NCBI GenBank assembly: GCA_963736445.1
Contig: CAVTOY010000009.1
Coordinates: 1-64,000 of the forward strand
Length of the DNA stretch: 64,000 nt
Source of the DNA: Thiosocius sp963736445
Lineage (GTDB): Bacteria; Pseudomonadota; Gammaproteobacteria; Chromatiales; Chromatiaceae
Direction of reading: 5' to 3'
Positions 53,859 to 63,817 of this stretch are shown here, piece after piece. How positions within the stretch are numbered: the stretch's first letter is position 1; the number at the start of each line of letters is the position of its first letter. The position numbers and the translations under genes are program-made. The notes beneath the pieces were generated by a model that was not told where the DNA came from, did not search any database, and was given only the letters and a program-made list of their open reading frames with translations.

Positions 53859-56321
53859 ATGCGAGAAAACCCCCACCCCCATCACTATGCCTTTGTTGGA
53901 CCGTTCACATTTGCGCTTGTTACATTGACCATAACTCTTGCGTCTTACTCACATGCGGCTTCGTTCGTAATTCAAGATGGAGAGACGGTAACCGTACGGC
54001 AGGTACTTGATGGTGATGGAGAAACCGGCGTCATTGAAGTCGGCGGCGCCCTGGAAACGGGTTCAGATACGGCAATCTATGCGGGCGGGAAGAGTATTTC
54101 GGTGAGCAACAGCGGCAGTATCAGCACGAAAGGTGAATATGCGTACGGCATTAACTCCTCCGGCGACAAAGCCAATATCTCCAACAGCGGCAGTATCAGT
54201 ACGGAAGGTTATGCTGCGTTCGGCATTTACTCCTCCGGCGACAAAGCCAATATCACCAACAGCGGCAGTATCAGCACGGAAGGGTATGCTGCGTTCGGCA
54301 TCCTCTTTTTAGTAGGCGACAACGCCAACATCACCAACGGCGGAAGTATCCGCACGGAAGGGCGTTCTGCGGGTGGCATTTTCTTTTCACGCGGCGATAA
54401 CGCCATCATCACCAACAGCGGCAGCATCAGCACGGAAGGGTATGCTGCGTACGGCATTTACTCCCCCGGCGAAAAAGCCAACATCACCAACAGCGGCAGT
54501 ATCAGCACGGATGGGTATACTGCGTACGGCATTTACTCCTCCGGCGACAAAGCCAACATCACCAACAGCGGCAGTATCAGCACGGAAGGGGATATTGCGC
54601 ACGGCATTCAATCCGAGTCCGGCGACAAAGCCAACATCACCAACAGCGGCAGTATCAGCACGGAAGGGGGTATTGCGAACGGCATTCGCTCCTTCGGCGA
54701 CAACGCCAACATCACCAACGGCGGTAGTATCCGCACGGAAGGGCGTTCTGCGGGTGGTATTTTCTTTTCACGCGGCGATAACGCCATCATCACTAACAGC
54801 GGCAGTATCAGCACGGAAGGGGATGGTGCGTTAGGCATTTTCTCCTTCGGGTACAACGCCAACATCACCAACAGCGGCAGTATCAGCACGGAAGGGCGTA
54901 ATGCGAACGGCATTGTCTCCTTCGGCGACAACGCCAACATCACCAACAGCGGCAGTATCAGCACGGAAGGGCGTGATGCGGACGGCATTTTCTCCCTAGG
55001 CGACAACGCCAACATCACCAACAAGGGAAGTATCAGCACCGAAGGGTATGCTGCGCACGGCATTTACACCTCTGGCAGCAACAACACTACCACCATCACC
55101 AACAGTGGCCGGATTTTCGCCACTGGCAGCGAGTCGTTTGCCATCCTTGGCGGCTCTGGCAATGAGACTGTTAGCATCCAGCCCGGTTCGCGCATCCTCG
55201 GCCCCATCGATCTCATCAATGCCGGTGACAGTGACGTCGCCAATATCTACGGCAGCTTCGGCTCTGCGGCGCTGACCTTCGAGAACACGGAGACCATCAA
55301 CGTCTTCGCGCCCAACGCGTTGCGTATCGGCAGCACCGACACCGTCGTAGTGATCGACCCCACCGGTGAGTCAGTGTTGGGCAATACCCTGAATGCCTTT
55401 ACCACCGGCATCCATAACGTTATTAGCCAGCGCATGCAGCACACACCGGCCTTCAAGCCGGTCAAACTTGCAGCGCTGGCGCTTTCTCAGGGCATGCTGT
55501 TCCAGGAACGCGCCCCGGTACTGTGGGGCCAGTTTTTCGGCCAAAATAGCGACCGCGACAGTGAAGGCCAAACGCTCGCCTACGACTATGACTACCGTGG
55601 CTTCGTCGGCGGCTACGAGCGGGACTACAACGGTGGCCGGATGGGCCTGCTCGCGGGCGTGGCCCGAGCCGATACCGACAGTGACATGCTGGCGCAAGAT
55701 ACCGACAGCGTTTTTGTTGGGGTCTATGGCCATGCCTACCTCGGCAAGGTCAATCTGACAGCCTCGCTCCTTGGCGGTCTGGAAGACCATGACACGAAGC
55801 GCCAGGTACTCGACAACATCAACGGTTACGAGACGGCAAAGAGCGACAGGGACAGCTACTTCCTGAGCCCATCGATCACGCTGAACAGCGGCTACACCCT
55901 GAAACCGGAAGTGGAACTCCGCCCCTCGGCAACTCTCACCTATACTGTGGGCCATTATGACGGCTACAAAGAGACCGGCACCACCCATGCCAACCTCGAC
56001 GTCGACAGTCGCACGGTTGATGCATTCGCCGCCCGACTGCAGCTTGAATGCGCGAAGATGATTGAGGGTGGCGAGATGAACCTGCGAATGGGTGCGCAAT
56101 CACGGCATACCGGTGGGGATGACATCACGGGTGATCTGGGTGGCGCCAACTTCAGATATGGTGCGACTTCAGACAGTGACGTGACCGGCGGGTTCGTGGG
56201 CGGTGGCATCCAGCAGCAACTCAAGGACAACTTTAACGTCGTGGCTGACCTGGAATATGGCCGCTTTAGCGGCGATGAGGAATACCTTGCTGGTCAGGTG
56301 ACGCTGGAGTACCGCTTCTGA
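53859..56321 (+). CDS. Autotransporter with thirteen 25-residue repeats
   Basis: 820 residues. A signal peptide (LTITLASYSHAA) is followed by a passenger of about 85 + 13 x 25 residues; repeats have the form NSGSISTEGYAAFGIYSSGD plus KANIT. From about residue 540 there is a C-terminal beta-barrel domain: WGQFFGQNSDRDSEGQTLAY, then YLGKVNLTASLLGGL, and the last residue motif YRF. Repeats likely form a beta-helix on the surface. Role probably adhesion; not provable here. The gene begins 44 bp after the right hairpin of the IS200 element. Confidence 0.9.
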   Translation: MRENPHPHHYAFVGPFTFALVTLTITLASYSHAASFVIQDGETVTVRQVLDGDGETGVIEVGGALETGSDTAIYAGGKSISVSNSGSISTKGEYAYGINSSGDKANISNSGSISTEGYAAFGIYSSGDKANITNSGSISTEGYAAFGILFLVGDNANITNGGSIRTEGRSAGGIFFSRGDNAIITNSGSISTEGYAAYGIYSPGEKANITNSGSISTDGYTAYGIYSSGDKANITNSGSISTEGDIAHGIQSESGDKANITNSGSISTEGGIANGIRSFGDNANITNGGSIRTEGRSAGGIFFSRGDNAIITNSGSISTEGDGALGIFSFGYNANITNSGSISTEGRNANGIVSFGDNANITNSGSISTEGRDADGIFSLGDNANITNKGSISTEGYAAHGIYTSGSNNTTTITNSGRIFATGSESFAILGGSGNETVSIQPGSRILGPIDLINAGDSDVANIYGSFGSAALTFENTETINVFAPNALRIGSTDTVVVIDPTGESVLGNTLNAFTTGIHNVISQRMQHTPAFKPVKLAALALSQGMLFQERAPVLWGQFFGQNSDRDSEGQTLAYDYDYRGFVGGYERDYNGGRMGLLAGVARADTDSDMLAQDTDSVFVGVYGHAYLGKVNLTASLLGGLEDHDTKRQVLDNINGYETAKSDRDSYFLSPSITLNSGYTLKPEVELRPSATLTYTVGHYDGYKETGTTHANLDVDSRTVDAFAARLQLECAKMIEGGEMNLRMGAQSRHTGGDDITGDLGGANFRYGATSDSDVTGGFVGGGIQQQLKDNFNVVADLEYGRFSGDEEYLAGQVTLEYRF
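54108..55100 (+). repeat. Tandem 75-bp repeat array in the autotransporter gene
   Basis: Thirteen units of about 75 bp, each coding for N-S-G-S-I-S-T-E-G...ANIT. Units 4 and 9 (NGGSIRTEGRSAGGIFFSRG) are the same, implying that a block of several units was copied. The array ends in a degenerate unit (NSGRIFATGSESFAILGG). It keeps frame, so length changes would leave the protein intact. Confidence 0.9.
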
Positions 56322-56786
56322 TTGACAGTATTCAGGAATACAAGCCGTAGTGTGGCGATTTATACGCTGTCGACAATGTGTTGTAAGCAGACACACCTAG
56401 GCCCACTCCAGAGCCTCTGGGTAGAGGCAGAACAGGGGTATCCAGTGCCGGAACTTCAGGATTCCGAAGATAGGTTGGGCAGGCGACATAAGCTCTCCTT
56501 GGAGGTCTGCCGAATTGGCTGTTCAATGGGCTTCTTGGTGACGGTATAGCGAGTTCCCTGGCAACCTTGCGGACGGGGTCGTAGTGGGTCTCGAACCGAA
56601 GGCTGTCGCGGCTATTCGTTGGTGACCAAGTTGGAGGAACAAAAATCCTAAAACCTGTTCGCAAGACGTGCTGTCAGTCTCATCTCGCTTCGGTGAAGAA
56701 TCTGGTTACCTCTCTCGGCAGGTGACCACATTGTCATCCGCCCCCTGCTCCCCCTAGGATATGCGCTCGGCGGCAAGGAGGGATCT
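56322..56786. other. Intergenic region, no gene seen
   Basis: About 465 bp downstream of the autotransporter. No supported gene, repeat or RNA. The right end carries a strong ribosome binding site AAGGAGGGATCT for the next gene. Confidence 0.4.
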
Positions 56787-57008
56787 ATGGCCACGTATCT
56801 TGAGATTTGGGCTGAGGCCCACCAGACCTCCGTCAGCATCGCCGCAGCCATTCACCGACTCGCGGAAGATGATGCGGTTGAAGTCGAACGAATATGGCAG
56901 GATCCAACGGATGAGCAGGTGAAGGCGATTGTTCAGTTGTGCGCAGTCAGCAACGACGGTGAGAATCTGTTTTGGAATGGTGCACCGCTGGTCAAAGTGA
57001 AGCGGTAG
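56787..57008 (+). CDS. Small conserved-looking protein
   Basis: 73 residues from ATG 56787, with AAGGAGG 7 nt upstream, one of the best sites in the window. The product is acidic and helical (MATYLEIWAEAHQTSVSIAA, then WQDPTDEQVKAIVQLCAVSN). No known family; too short for motif calls. Confidence 0.55.
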   Translation: MATYLEIWAEAHQTSVSIAAAIHRLAEDDAVEVERIWQDPTDEQVKAIVQLCAVSNDGENLFWNGAPLVKVKR

Positions 57009-57290
57009 CCGTCACGGGCAGAGAAAAAGATCGAAGACTGATTTTGCTTCCGGGATAACTTTGGTACGCGACCCGGCGGGGACTTACAGTTATTGCTGTT
57101 ATCCAAAAAAGAAGTCCTACATGATCAATGAAGCCATGAGGTAGTGTCCGTAAATTCGAACAGGAAAAAGGGCAGGTTGCTTCCGTCTGAAGGCCTTCAC
57201 CGGCTAGGTCGTCGCTTCCAGTGAGCGCTATGAGCCCGAGAAGGCCTGTGAATATGGTGTGCGTCCGGTGCTAAGGCCGAAGATTGAAGC

Positions 57291-57497
57291 ATGGCACGCT
57301 GGCTGATTCTCGCTGGGCTGGTGCTGGTGATCCTCGGCCTCGTGCTTCACTATGCCCCGAGTATCTTCAGCTGGTTCGGTAGGCTTCCTGGAGACATCCG
57401 AATCGAATCCGAGCGCGGGAAGTTCTTCTTTCCCATTACCTCGATGGTGATCATCAGTGTCGTGCTGACGCTGCTGTTCAACCTGTTTCGGCGGTGA
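57291..57497 (+). CDS. DUF2905 membrane protein
   Basis: 68 residues with two helices and the family blocks LVLHYAPSIFSWFGRLPGDI and FFFPITSMVIISVVLTLLF. Typical length for DUF2905. Function unknown. Before it (57130-57290) there is a stretch that might be an insertion-sequence remnant but I could not confirm it. Confidence 0.85.
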   Translation: MARWLILAGLVLVILGLVLHYAPSIFSWFGRLPGDIRIESERGKFFFPITSMVIISVVLTLLFNLFRR

Positions 57498-57645
57498 CCT
57501 TGGGCAAAGCGGAATGAATTCGGCAAGCCGTTGGATGCTTCAACTCTTCCTTTCGGCCGTTGTCGGCCAAGAACGGACATTTGAATCTCCGCCGAAGCTG
57601 GAGTCGAAACACCACAACCGCCGCTCAGCAGGTGGAAAGACATTG

Positions 57646-59661
57646 CTACTGGGCAATATCGATCTTCATCGCACACAGATCGACCAGGTTAGCATCTGGG
57701 AGTTCCGGGTCGGATAAGATGAAGAACGTACCATCGCTCACCGAAATACCGGGTCCACCGGGAAAGGCATCCGGATAGGGTTTAAACCACCGTCGTCGGC
57801 CATTGACATCGCTGCGCATCATTAGGCGAGCGGCAGCAATCAAGAATCCCCTGGCGTCTATCTGCAGTATCGACGGATCCCCTTTACGCACTGAGTTAAC
57901 GTTGGGGGGAGGGAAAGAATCTGAATTGCCGTCGGGCGGTGGAGGTGGGTAAGGAAGCCAATCAAACCACCGTTCAATGCCTCGTCTGTCAGTCCCTAGC
58001 ACGTGAACACTTGGCAACAAAGTGTCCAGCAAGCCGAAATAAATAGAGCCCTCACCGACAAAGAGAAAGCCCCCATCCCGCATCTCCCTGACATCCGTCA
58101 CGTGTCGCGAAACCCAGTTTCCCAGGTCGTACTCCCTTTCCCAGAGAAGGTTACCGTCCGCATCTAGCCGCACCACATAGTCATAAACGTATGAGTGGAC
58201 TTCACTTGTTTGCCCTAGCAATAGAAAGTCACCATTCATCGTTTTTTCTATTATTGAACAATTCGCACTAACCGCCGGGTCATTTGGCACAAAATTGCGT
58301 ACCCAGCGAATCTCCGCATTGGCATCTGTACGGATCACCTGGCACGTCTCGCGGTCGTTCTGCGGGTCACGATTGATGCCCGCGATAACAAAACCTCCAT
58401 CCTCAAGCGGCTTAACATCGTGGCCGCTCTGATAGCACGCCATCGGCAAACGACGCGCCCAATGGGTACGCCCTTCGGCATCGATTTTCGCCAAGAAGAC
58501 GTCGCCCTCGATGCCTTCCTCGCCACAGTCATCCGGTAAGTGGGTAGTCGTGACACCAGTCGCCAGGAAGCTTCCGTCTTTCGTGGGTTGGATGTCGTTT
58601 GTCAGGCTGGAGAAACCAAATTGAGGATGCGGGAGAATATCGGTCCAAAGCAGTTGACCGTCACCGGCAAACTTGGCCAGATAAAGATCGTTTGTAGGAA
58701 AGGTGGGTAGGTCGTTGTGCACTTGTGCTGCGGCGGAAAGCACGCCGCCTGCCGATTCACCGGACCCGAGGGGCGTTGGCGCGATATCAAAACCCGCACA
58801 GGTCTCCCAGTAATCAAAGACCGTACCGCCCGGAATCTCCGTGGCGCTGACCACCGTCTCGCCAGCATGCCCATCCGCCGCTTCCACCACGGCGGTGTAG
58901 CGCCCAGGCAGGAGAGACAACGCGATGGCGGGTTCACGGGGATCTGGCGGCGCGAGACCGACCTCCTCCATCAGCGCTGCCGTCTCATGGTCCATCCAAT
59001 CATTGTTGGCATCGATCACACGCGGAACGCTGTCATACACTTGTAAGAGCGGGTCTGACATCGCGTCGGCCAACGGCAAACTCGGCCCTTTGGCACGAAC
59101 CACGACATGTTCGCGGCCCTCGCCTTGGATAACGAGACCGCCGTGCACCAGGGCCTGTGCATTATCGACGTAAGCGCGGGTTGAAAGGTTGATTACCCGC
59201 AGCGGCTCAAGTGGCTCCATGTCAGTGACACTGATAACGATTTCGCCACTCGCTCCATCGGAGGAATTTGCCACGATCATATAGCGCCCCGGAAGCACGC
59301 TCAATGCCATCGCCGGTTCCAGCGGATCGGTCGGAGCCAGACCATTCTCGACGAGGATCGGTGCGGTCGGGTGCGTCATCCAGTCATCGTTCTGATCGAT
59401 GAGGACCCGCTGGTCGTTGAACACCCGCAACGCAGGATTCGGCATTTTGTCGGGGATCGGCAGGCTTGGCCCCCGCACGCGAATCACGATCATTTTCGGG
59501 GAGTGCACCTCCTGCAACACCACGCCGCCGTGGACCAATGGTCCATCACCACCAAGGTAAGCGCGCGTGGACATATTGATCACGTGGCTCGCCTCAACAG
59601 CGGATGCCGCCACCAATACAGGCAGCAAGACCAACCATTTCCCTAGGTTACGGATTCGCAT
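57646..59661 (-). CDS. Large secreted protein with duplicated N-terminal domain
   Basis: 671 residues with a signal peptide (LVLLPVLVAASAVEA). Two tandem domains of about 130 residues begin VINMSTRAYLGGDGPLVHGG and VINLSTRAYVDNAQALVHGG and end with ALSVLPGRYMIVANSSDGAS or ALSLLPGRYTAVVEAADGHA. The remaining 400 residues are propeller-like, with repeated DLYLAKFAGDGQLLWTDILP-type and FLAKIDAEGRTHWARRLP blades. Probably extracellular. Domain family not certain. Confidence 0.75.
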   Translation of the reverse strand: MRIRNLGKWLVLLPVLVAASAVEASHVINMSTRAYLGGDGPLVHGGVVLQEVHSPKMIVIRVRGPSLPIPDKMPNPALRVFNDQRVLIDQNDDWMTHPTAPILVENGLAPTDPLEPAMALSVLPGRYMIVANSSDGASGEIVISVTDMEPLEPLRVINLSTRAYVDNAQALVHGGLVIQGEGREHVVVRAKGPSLPLADAMSDPLLQVYDSVPRVIDANNDWMDHETAALMEEVGLAPPDPREPAIALSLLPGRYTAVVEAADGHAGETVVSATEIPGGTVFDYWETCAGFDIAPTPLGSGESAGGVLSAAAQVHNDLPTFPTNDLYLAKFAGDGQLLWTDILPHPQFGFSSLTNDIQPTKDGSFLATGVTTTHLPDDCGEEGIEGDVFLAKIDAEGRTHWARRLPMACYQSGHDVKPLEDGGFVIAGINRDPQNDRETCQVIRTDANAEIRWVRNFVPNDPAVSANCSIIEKTMNGDFLLLGQTSEVHSYVYDYVVRLDADGNLLWEREYDLGNWVSRHVTDVREMRDGGFLFVGEGSIYFGLLDTLLPSVHVLGTDRRGIERWFDWLPYPPPPPDGNSDSFPPPNVNSVRKGDPSILQIDARGFLIAAARLMMRSDVNGRRRWFKPYPDAFPGGPGISVSDGTFFILSDPELPDANLVDLCAMKIDIAQ

Positions 59662-59819
59662 TGCCAGCCCCTCCCTCTTGGGCCTATTTTTCCCGCTCCT
59701 AATTTAATTTTACGCCCGGCTCATCCATAAGGAGGTGTGCCAAGTCAAATCGGCTCCGCAGAAAGTCAGATGACGGGTGAAAAATCGCAAGAAAGTGGGC
59801 TTGACGACGTAGGCGGCTA

Positions 59820-59995
59820 ACGGCCGCTGTGTGTTGATTGCTGACGCATGCCCGAGTAGTTCGCTCAGGCTTTCGCGTACCGGAAGCTAAGGACAGCAGT
59901 CGGCCATGAACAAACATAATCCGGGGCGCGAATTCAGCACCATGATGCTCCACGCGCCGGGGGTCGGCCTGCTGGCGCTCCCGCCCATAAGCCGA
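59820..59995. repeat. Dispersed repeats R1 and R2 in tandem
   Basis: First part (about 59826-59906): GTGTTGATTGCTGACGCATG followed by CGAGTAGTTCGCTCAGGC, like 61734-61816 and 63286-63390. Second part (about 59890-59990): GTCGGCCATGAACAAACATA, like 52979-53075. No gene. Confidence 0.6.
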
Positions 59996-60076
59996 CGTCA
60001 CAGTGCACAAGTGCATCCGCAGTATCCAGCCGGTGCAGGGTTCCCCAGTGTGAATAAGAAAGCGGCAATTCGGCCC

Positions 60077-61429
60077 TCACTCAACTATCGACAGGCCGCT
60101 CGGCACTGACTTCGGCACATCAATTCTCAGATCGACCGAATCCGGGTCCGTGAGGGCGCGGAGAAACGCCAGGATCTCCGCCACTTGCCTATCTTTAAGA
60201 GCTTTTGGTGGTAATTCGTTAGCGTCAGCGATAGATGCTACCAACGCTTCGCTATTCATCACCTCGCAGTCTTCTTCGTCGAGGTCATCTCGCGATGGTA
60301 GGACAGGTTGTTGTGCGCAATCATAGGCATATAGGGAAGCAACTGGATCAAGATGATGACGGATTACTTCTTCCAGGGTGTTGTAGGCGCCTGAGTGCCC
60401 GAAAGGTGCTGTCAGCTCAACGTTGCGCAGCGGCGGGGTGCGAAACTTTAAGTTATCCGCAGGGTCTCCAGAAATCGGGCCGCGACCCCAATCCTCAGGT
60501 CCTGCTCCATGACTTTTACCCGGCCCAACCTGCGGCATCGCAATCGCATGAAACGCCATGTCGCTGAAGATCTTGCCGGAATGACAGTTGTCACACCCTG
60601 CCTTGCCGAAAAACAAACGCATGCCCCGCTTGGCTTCACGGCTCATCGCGGTGCGTTCGCCGCGTTCGTATCGGTCAAACGGCGTATTGTCTGACCGCCA
60701 AGAATTGATCTCGAAAGCGGCGACAGCGTTGGCTGCGTGAGAGAAACGAATCTCGGAATCTTTATCAATCTCTGCGGGGAACGCAGCCTTGAATAGCTCC
60801 ACGTACTCCGGGATCGAGCGTAAACGCGTCGCCAGTCGCTCCCAAATCTCGGTGAAGTTAGCGGCTTCCGCGGGTCCCGCAATTTCATTGAGTCCTCCCA
60901 ACACGTCGACATCACCAGGCTCGCCAGCCATCTCGGCTGGAGACGTCACAGGGAACATGGCCTGTACCGCGACGATGTTCTCGAGATCATGCGGCAACTG
61001 GTGGCCAGCCGGCGAGAAGAATCCGCTTGGGAAATCGAGATCTTCTTCAATTCGGCCATCCCAAAACATCCGGGTTACGTCGACGCTGCCGAGTGCAAAG
61101 ATCGGCGGCGCGTTACGAGGAACGCGTTCGATGATCGCTTCGGGACCGGTCCCCGTATCACGCATGACACCCAGTCCTCGACCACCTTCGCCAACCGGTA
61201 GAGATAAACCATCACCGGTGTCGGCAAGGGGATGATGACAGGTCGCGCAAGAGATGTTTCGGTTGCCACTGAGTTCCTTGTCAAAAAACAGAAGCTGCCC
61301 AAGCAACACCTTCTCAGAAATTTCCGATCCACCATCTCTGAAATCAACTGCGGTGGAAGCGCAGGGAAAAACAAATGCGAAGGCGAACGCGAGACCAAGA
61401 AGCACGGAGTCCAATTGTTTAGGGTTCAT
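60077..61429 (-). CDS. Dihaem cytochrome c peroxidase/MauG-family protein
   Basis: 450 residues with a signal peptide (GLAFAFAFVFPCAS). Haem site 1 CATCHHP (about residue 60), haem site 2 CDNCHSGK (about 275), and RNAPPIFALG plus TPPLRNVELTAPFGHSGAY, typical of the CcpA/MauG family. Other family marks are LLFFDKELSGNR near the start and a long C-terminus. It should be periplasmic and reduce peroxide or oxidise a protein or small molecule. Upstream AT-rich sequence holds the promoter. Confidence 0.88.
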   Translation of the reverse strand: MNPKQLDSVLLGLAFAFAFVFPCASTAVDFRDGGSEISEKVLLGQLLFFDKELSGNRNISCATCHHPLADTGDGLSLPVGEGGRGLGVMRDTGTGPEAIIERVPRNAPPIFALGSVDVTRMFWDGRIEEDLDFPSGFFSPAGHQLPHDLENIVAVQAMFPVTSPAEMAGEPGDVDVLGGLNEIAGPAEAANFTEIWERLATRLRSIPEYVELFKAAFPAEIDKDSEIRFSHAANAVAAFEINSWRSDNTPFDRYERGERTAMSREAKRGMRLFFGKAGCDNCHSGKIFSDMAFHAIAMPQVGPGKSHGAGPEDWGRGPISGDPADNLKFRTPPLRNVELTAPFGHSGAYNTLEEVIRHHLDPVASLYAYDCAQQPVLPSRDDLDEEDCEVMNSEALVASIADANELPPKALKDRQVAEILAFLRALTDPDSVDLRIDVPKSVPSGLSIVE

Positions 61430-62254
61430 GGCAGCGTCCTCTACTGAAATGAAAATCAGATGAGCTTTGATTTCAAACCTGAGGGAAAATGTAGATGGAA
61501 GAGTTGCTACGTGCTTGTGGAAATTGAAAGAAAATAATGTGAAAAATTCGCAAGAACTCTGACACGCAGTCGCAATTTCGACACGTTTTAAGAATTTGTT
61601 AAAGCAACCTAGCTCTTGGACCAGACAGCGGCCGTTAGCGTGCGTGACCTTCAGCTAAGGATTGTAGTGCTTGTCGTACCAGTATGATTCACCTTGAAGA
61701 ATGCGGGCAGCCTCTATCAGAGATACCTTAAGGTCAGCTCCGTGTTGGTGACGGACTCATGCCTGAGAAACTCGCTCAGGCTTTTATTTAGCAGCGGCTA
61801 AGGACAGCAGTCGGCAAAGGCATTGTTATAGACAGCAGGAGACGGTAGACGCAAATGTGAATATTTACCAAACCGAAGGTGAATTGTTTCCCATAGGGTT
61901 TACGTGCTCTCGGCTAATGTCCTATCAAGAAATGTGGTCGATCGAAGGCGCAGTTTAATTCCGAGAAATAGGACCGGCCGTCAGGCATTGACATGAACCC
62001 GACCCGTTTCAATTCTCAGCCGGTTCGCAGGACTTAACGCGCTGTCTGTCTTATACATCGCACCACTTCCACAACCGGACAGGGCACAAGTAACGCTAAG
62101 TCTGACGAGAAGCTCGTGAAAATGGCGGAAGCCAGACGGAACGGGGTGCTCTTCTTATCGTTAGGAAACCAAGAGAGCACATCCTAACCATCGAACTTCG
62201 GATTCATCATAAGAAGTGTTTTTCGTATTTGTTTCATCTCAACAATGGAGCTTG
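61430..62254. other. AT-rich intergenic region with a repeat copy
   Basis: No gene seen in 825 bp. Bases 61734-61816 hold another copy of the R1 repeat (CGTGTTGGTGACGGACTCAT, then CTCGCTCAGGC). The rest (61480-61620 and 62090-62250) is AT-rich and may hold promoters of the two flanking genes. Confidence 0.45.
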
Positions 62255-63139
62255 ATGATGACAAAAGAGATTCAAAAGCGTGGCAAAGGAATGAGTGCGA
62301 CCATACGCGGTACAGCTGAGCATGCCGACGCACTACAACATATCTGCGATCAGCTCGGTGGAAAGCTAGAAACAGATCCAGCCGGATCGGTTACAGTAAC
62401 TTTTTTTTCGTACTCTACCAATACCAACTCTCCAACCAGTTTCAATATAGAAACGGGCGATTCAGCCACTGGTAGGTCGGTGTGTAGTCAGCTGGGCGGA
62501 AAATACATCAAGACAAAATCTGGAGCGAAGTGCGAGTTTGTTTTGCCCCAGGACCCACGGTGGAGCATCAATCCAATATCAAACGACGCCGCCCTCGTGC
62601 GGTTTGATAGTGACACGTTTTATATTGCCGCCTCGCGAGACAATGGAATTTCATGTCAGGTATATCTTAGTGGCCGTCTCATAGAGACTATTTCTCTTGT
62701 AGAATATTATGAAGGTAAGCGTATTGATGTAGCCGTGACAGGGGTTGATCAAATCACATCAAAGATGCAGGTAGTTGAATCAAGCGGTCTTGTGAGACTT
62801 AGCTATTGTTTAGACGATGAGACGATCTTCTGTCTTGAAGAACCGATACCGTCAATTCAAACGTCGTTTATGGTTCAATACTCAAAGAACTCACAATATC
62901 ATGTCGATGTTCCCTATCTGAATCTACTATTCGAAAAAATTCAAAAGGACTCCTTGTTTAGACGGCAGATAGAACCGTTTTTTAGACCAAACCCCGATGG
63001 GGAGACGGCAGGCGTCACATATTTTTGCGCGGGCGCCTGCGCTATTTGTGCTGCTTCGGGACACCCACACGCGTGTTATGTTTGCGCTCGTTGTATAATC
63101 GGATTTACATCAACCCCATCCAACAACGGAGGCGATTAA
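62255..63139 (+). CDS. Orphan AT-richer gene with cysteine-rich C-terminus
   Basis: 294 residues from ATG 62255 (GGAG 4 nt upstream; ATG 62258 also possible). The first 100 residues hold a duplicated motif ICDQLGGKLETD and VCSQLGGKYIKT. The middle looks beta-rich (VRFDSDTFYIAASRDNGISC). The last 40 residues, YFCAGACAICAASGHPHACY and then VCARCIIGF, have six cysteines in the pattern CxxxCxxCx8CxxCxxC. That is like some small cysteine-rich peptides (for example halocin C8-like domains), but I cannot assign it. GC is lower than in the neighbours, suggesting transfer. Confidence 0.65.
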   Translation: MMTKEIQKRGKGMSATIRGTAEHADALQHICDQLGGKLETDPAGSVTVTFFSYSTNTNSPTSFNIETGDSATGRSVCSQLGGKYIKTKSGAKCEFVLPQDPRWSINPISNDAALVRFDSDTFYIAASRDNGISCQVYLSGRLIETISLVEYYEGKRIDVAVTGVDQITSKMQVVESSGLVRLSYCLDDETIFCLEEPIPSIQTSFMVQYSKNSQYHVDVPYLNLLFEKIQKDSLFRRQIEPFFRPNPDGETAGVTYFCAGACAICAASGHPHACYVCARCIIGFTSTPSNNGGD

Positions 63140-63185
63140 AGGACAGCTTGCCGTTGGGAACAACCGATGCCAGCATCTGAACCGT

Positions 63186-63480
63186 GAAGGAATCTGACAC
63201 CCTTCATTAGCTGTTCCTTAAGGACCGGTCAGTGTTGTGACCTGCCGTTCCAGCCGGATTCGCTGTAAAGAAATCTGACAGCTCCATAAGCTGTTGCTTA
63301 AGGACAGCTCTGTGTTGGTTGCTGCCCCATGCCCCAGTGAATCAGTCAGGCTTTCGGCTTAGGCAGGATTCTCGTCTCTTGTCGGCCATAACCGGCCGTA
63401 GCGGGGCCGTGCCCCCGACTGTCAGAATTCTTTACACTTTAAATTCCCGGAATGGGCGCTTCCGGCCAACTGCGGTCCTA
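63186..63480. repeat. Tandem and dispersed repeats
   Basis: Two direct copies of about 55 bp (63186-63240 AAGGAATCTGACACCCTTCA and 63267-63317 AAGAAATCTGACAGCTCCAT), then a further copy of R1 (to about 63390) and a degenerate R2-like end (CGGCCATAACCGGCCGTAGC). No gene. Confidence 0.55.
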
Positions 63481-63817
63481 AGCCGGTGGTGCAAGCCCCG
63501 TCTGCTTGATGAGCATTGCGGCCCAAAACTCTTCTAAGCGATACCCACGTTCATGCTCTTGGCCACCACATGCCGGCTAGCGGCAGGGTGTCCGCTTTCA
63601 GACAGCAGAGAAGACAGGTTCGGTCGCAAGCTTTTTCAAAAAGGAAAACCCCTTGAGTCACCGATCCAAGAAAAGGTTCGGCCAAGACTGTTGCCCGGAG
63701 TGGTTATTCTGGGTTTACTGCGCAGATCGGGGGAGGCAGCGACTGTCGACGATTTCGTCTACACACATCAAACACTGCAGCAGATCCGTTCTGCGACTCG
63801 AAAACGTGGGCCGTCCC

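Noticed and set aside
54227..55063. Long open frames on other frames and the opposite strand inside the autotransporter
   Set aside because: They exist because the 75-bp repeat has no stop in those frames; the repeated products are shadows of the beta-helix gene.
54108..55100. CRISPR-like array
   Set aside because: The units are contiguous 75-bp coding repeats with no unique spacers, and they are in frame in a large protein.
57130..57290. Insertion sequence remnant upstream of the DUF2905 gene
   Set aside because: Some short pieces resemble transposase text but no continuous match could be supported.
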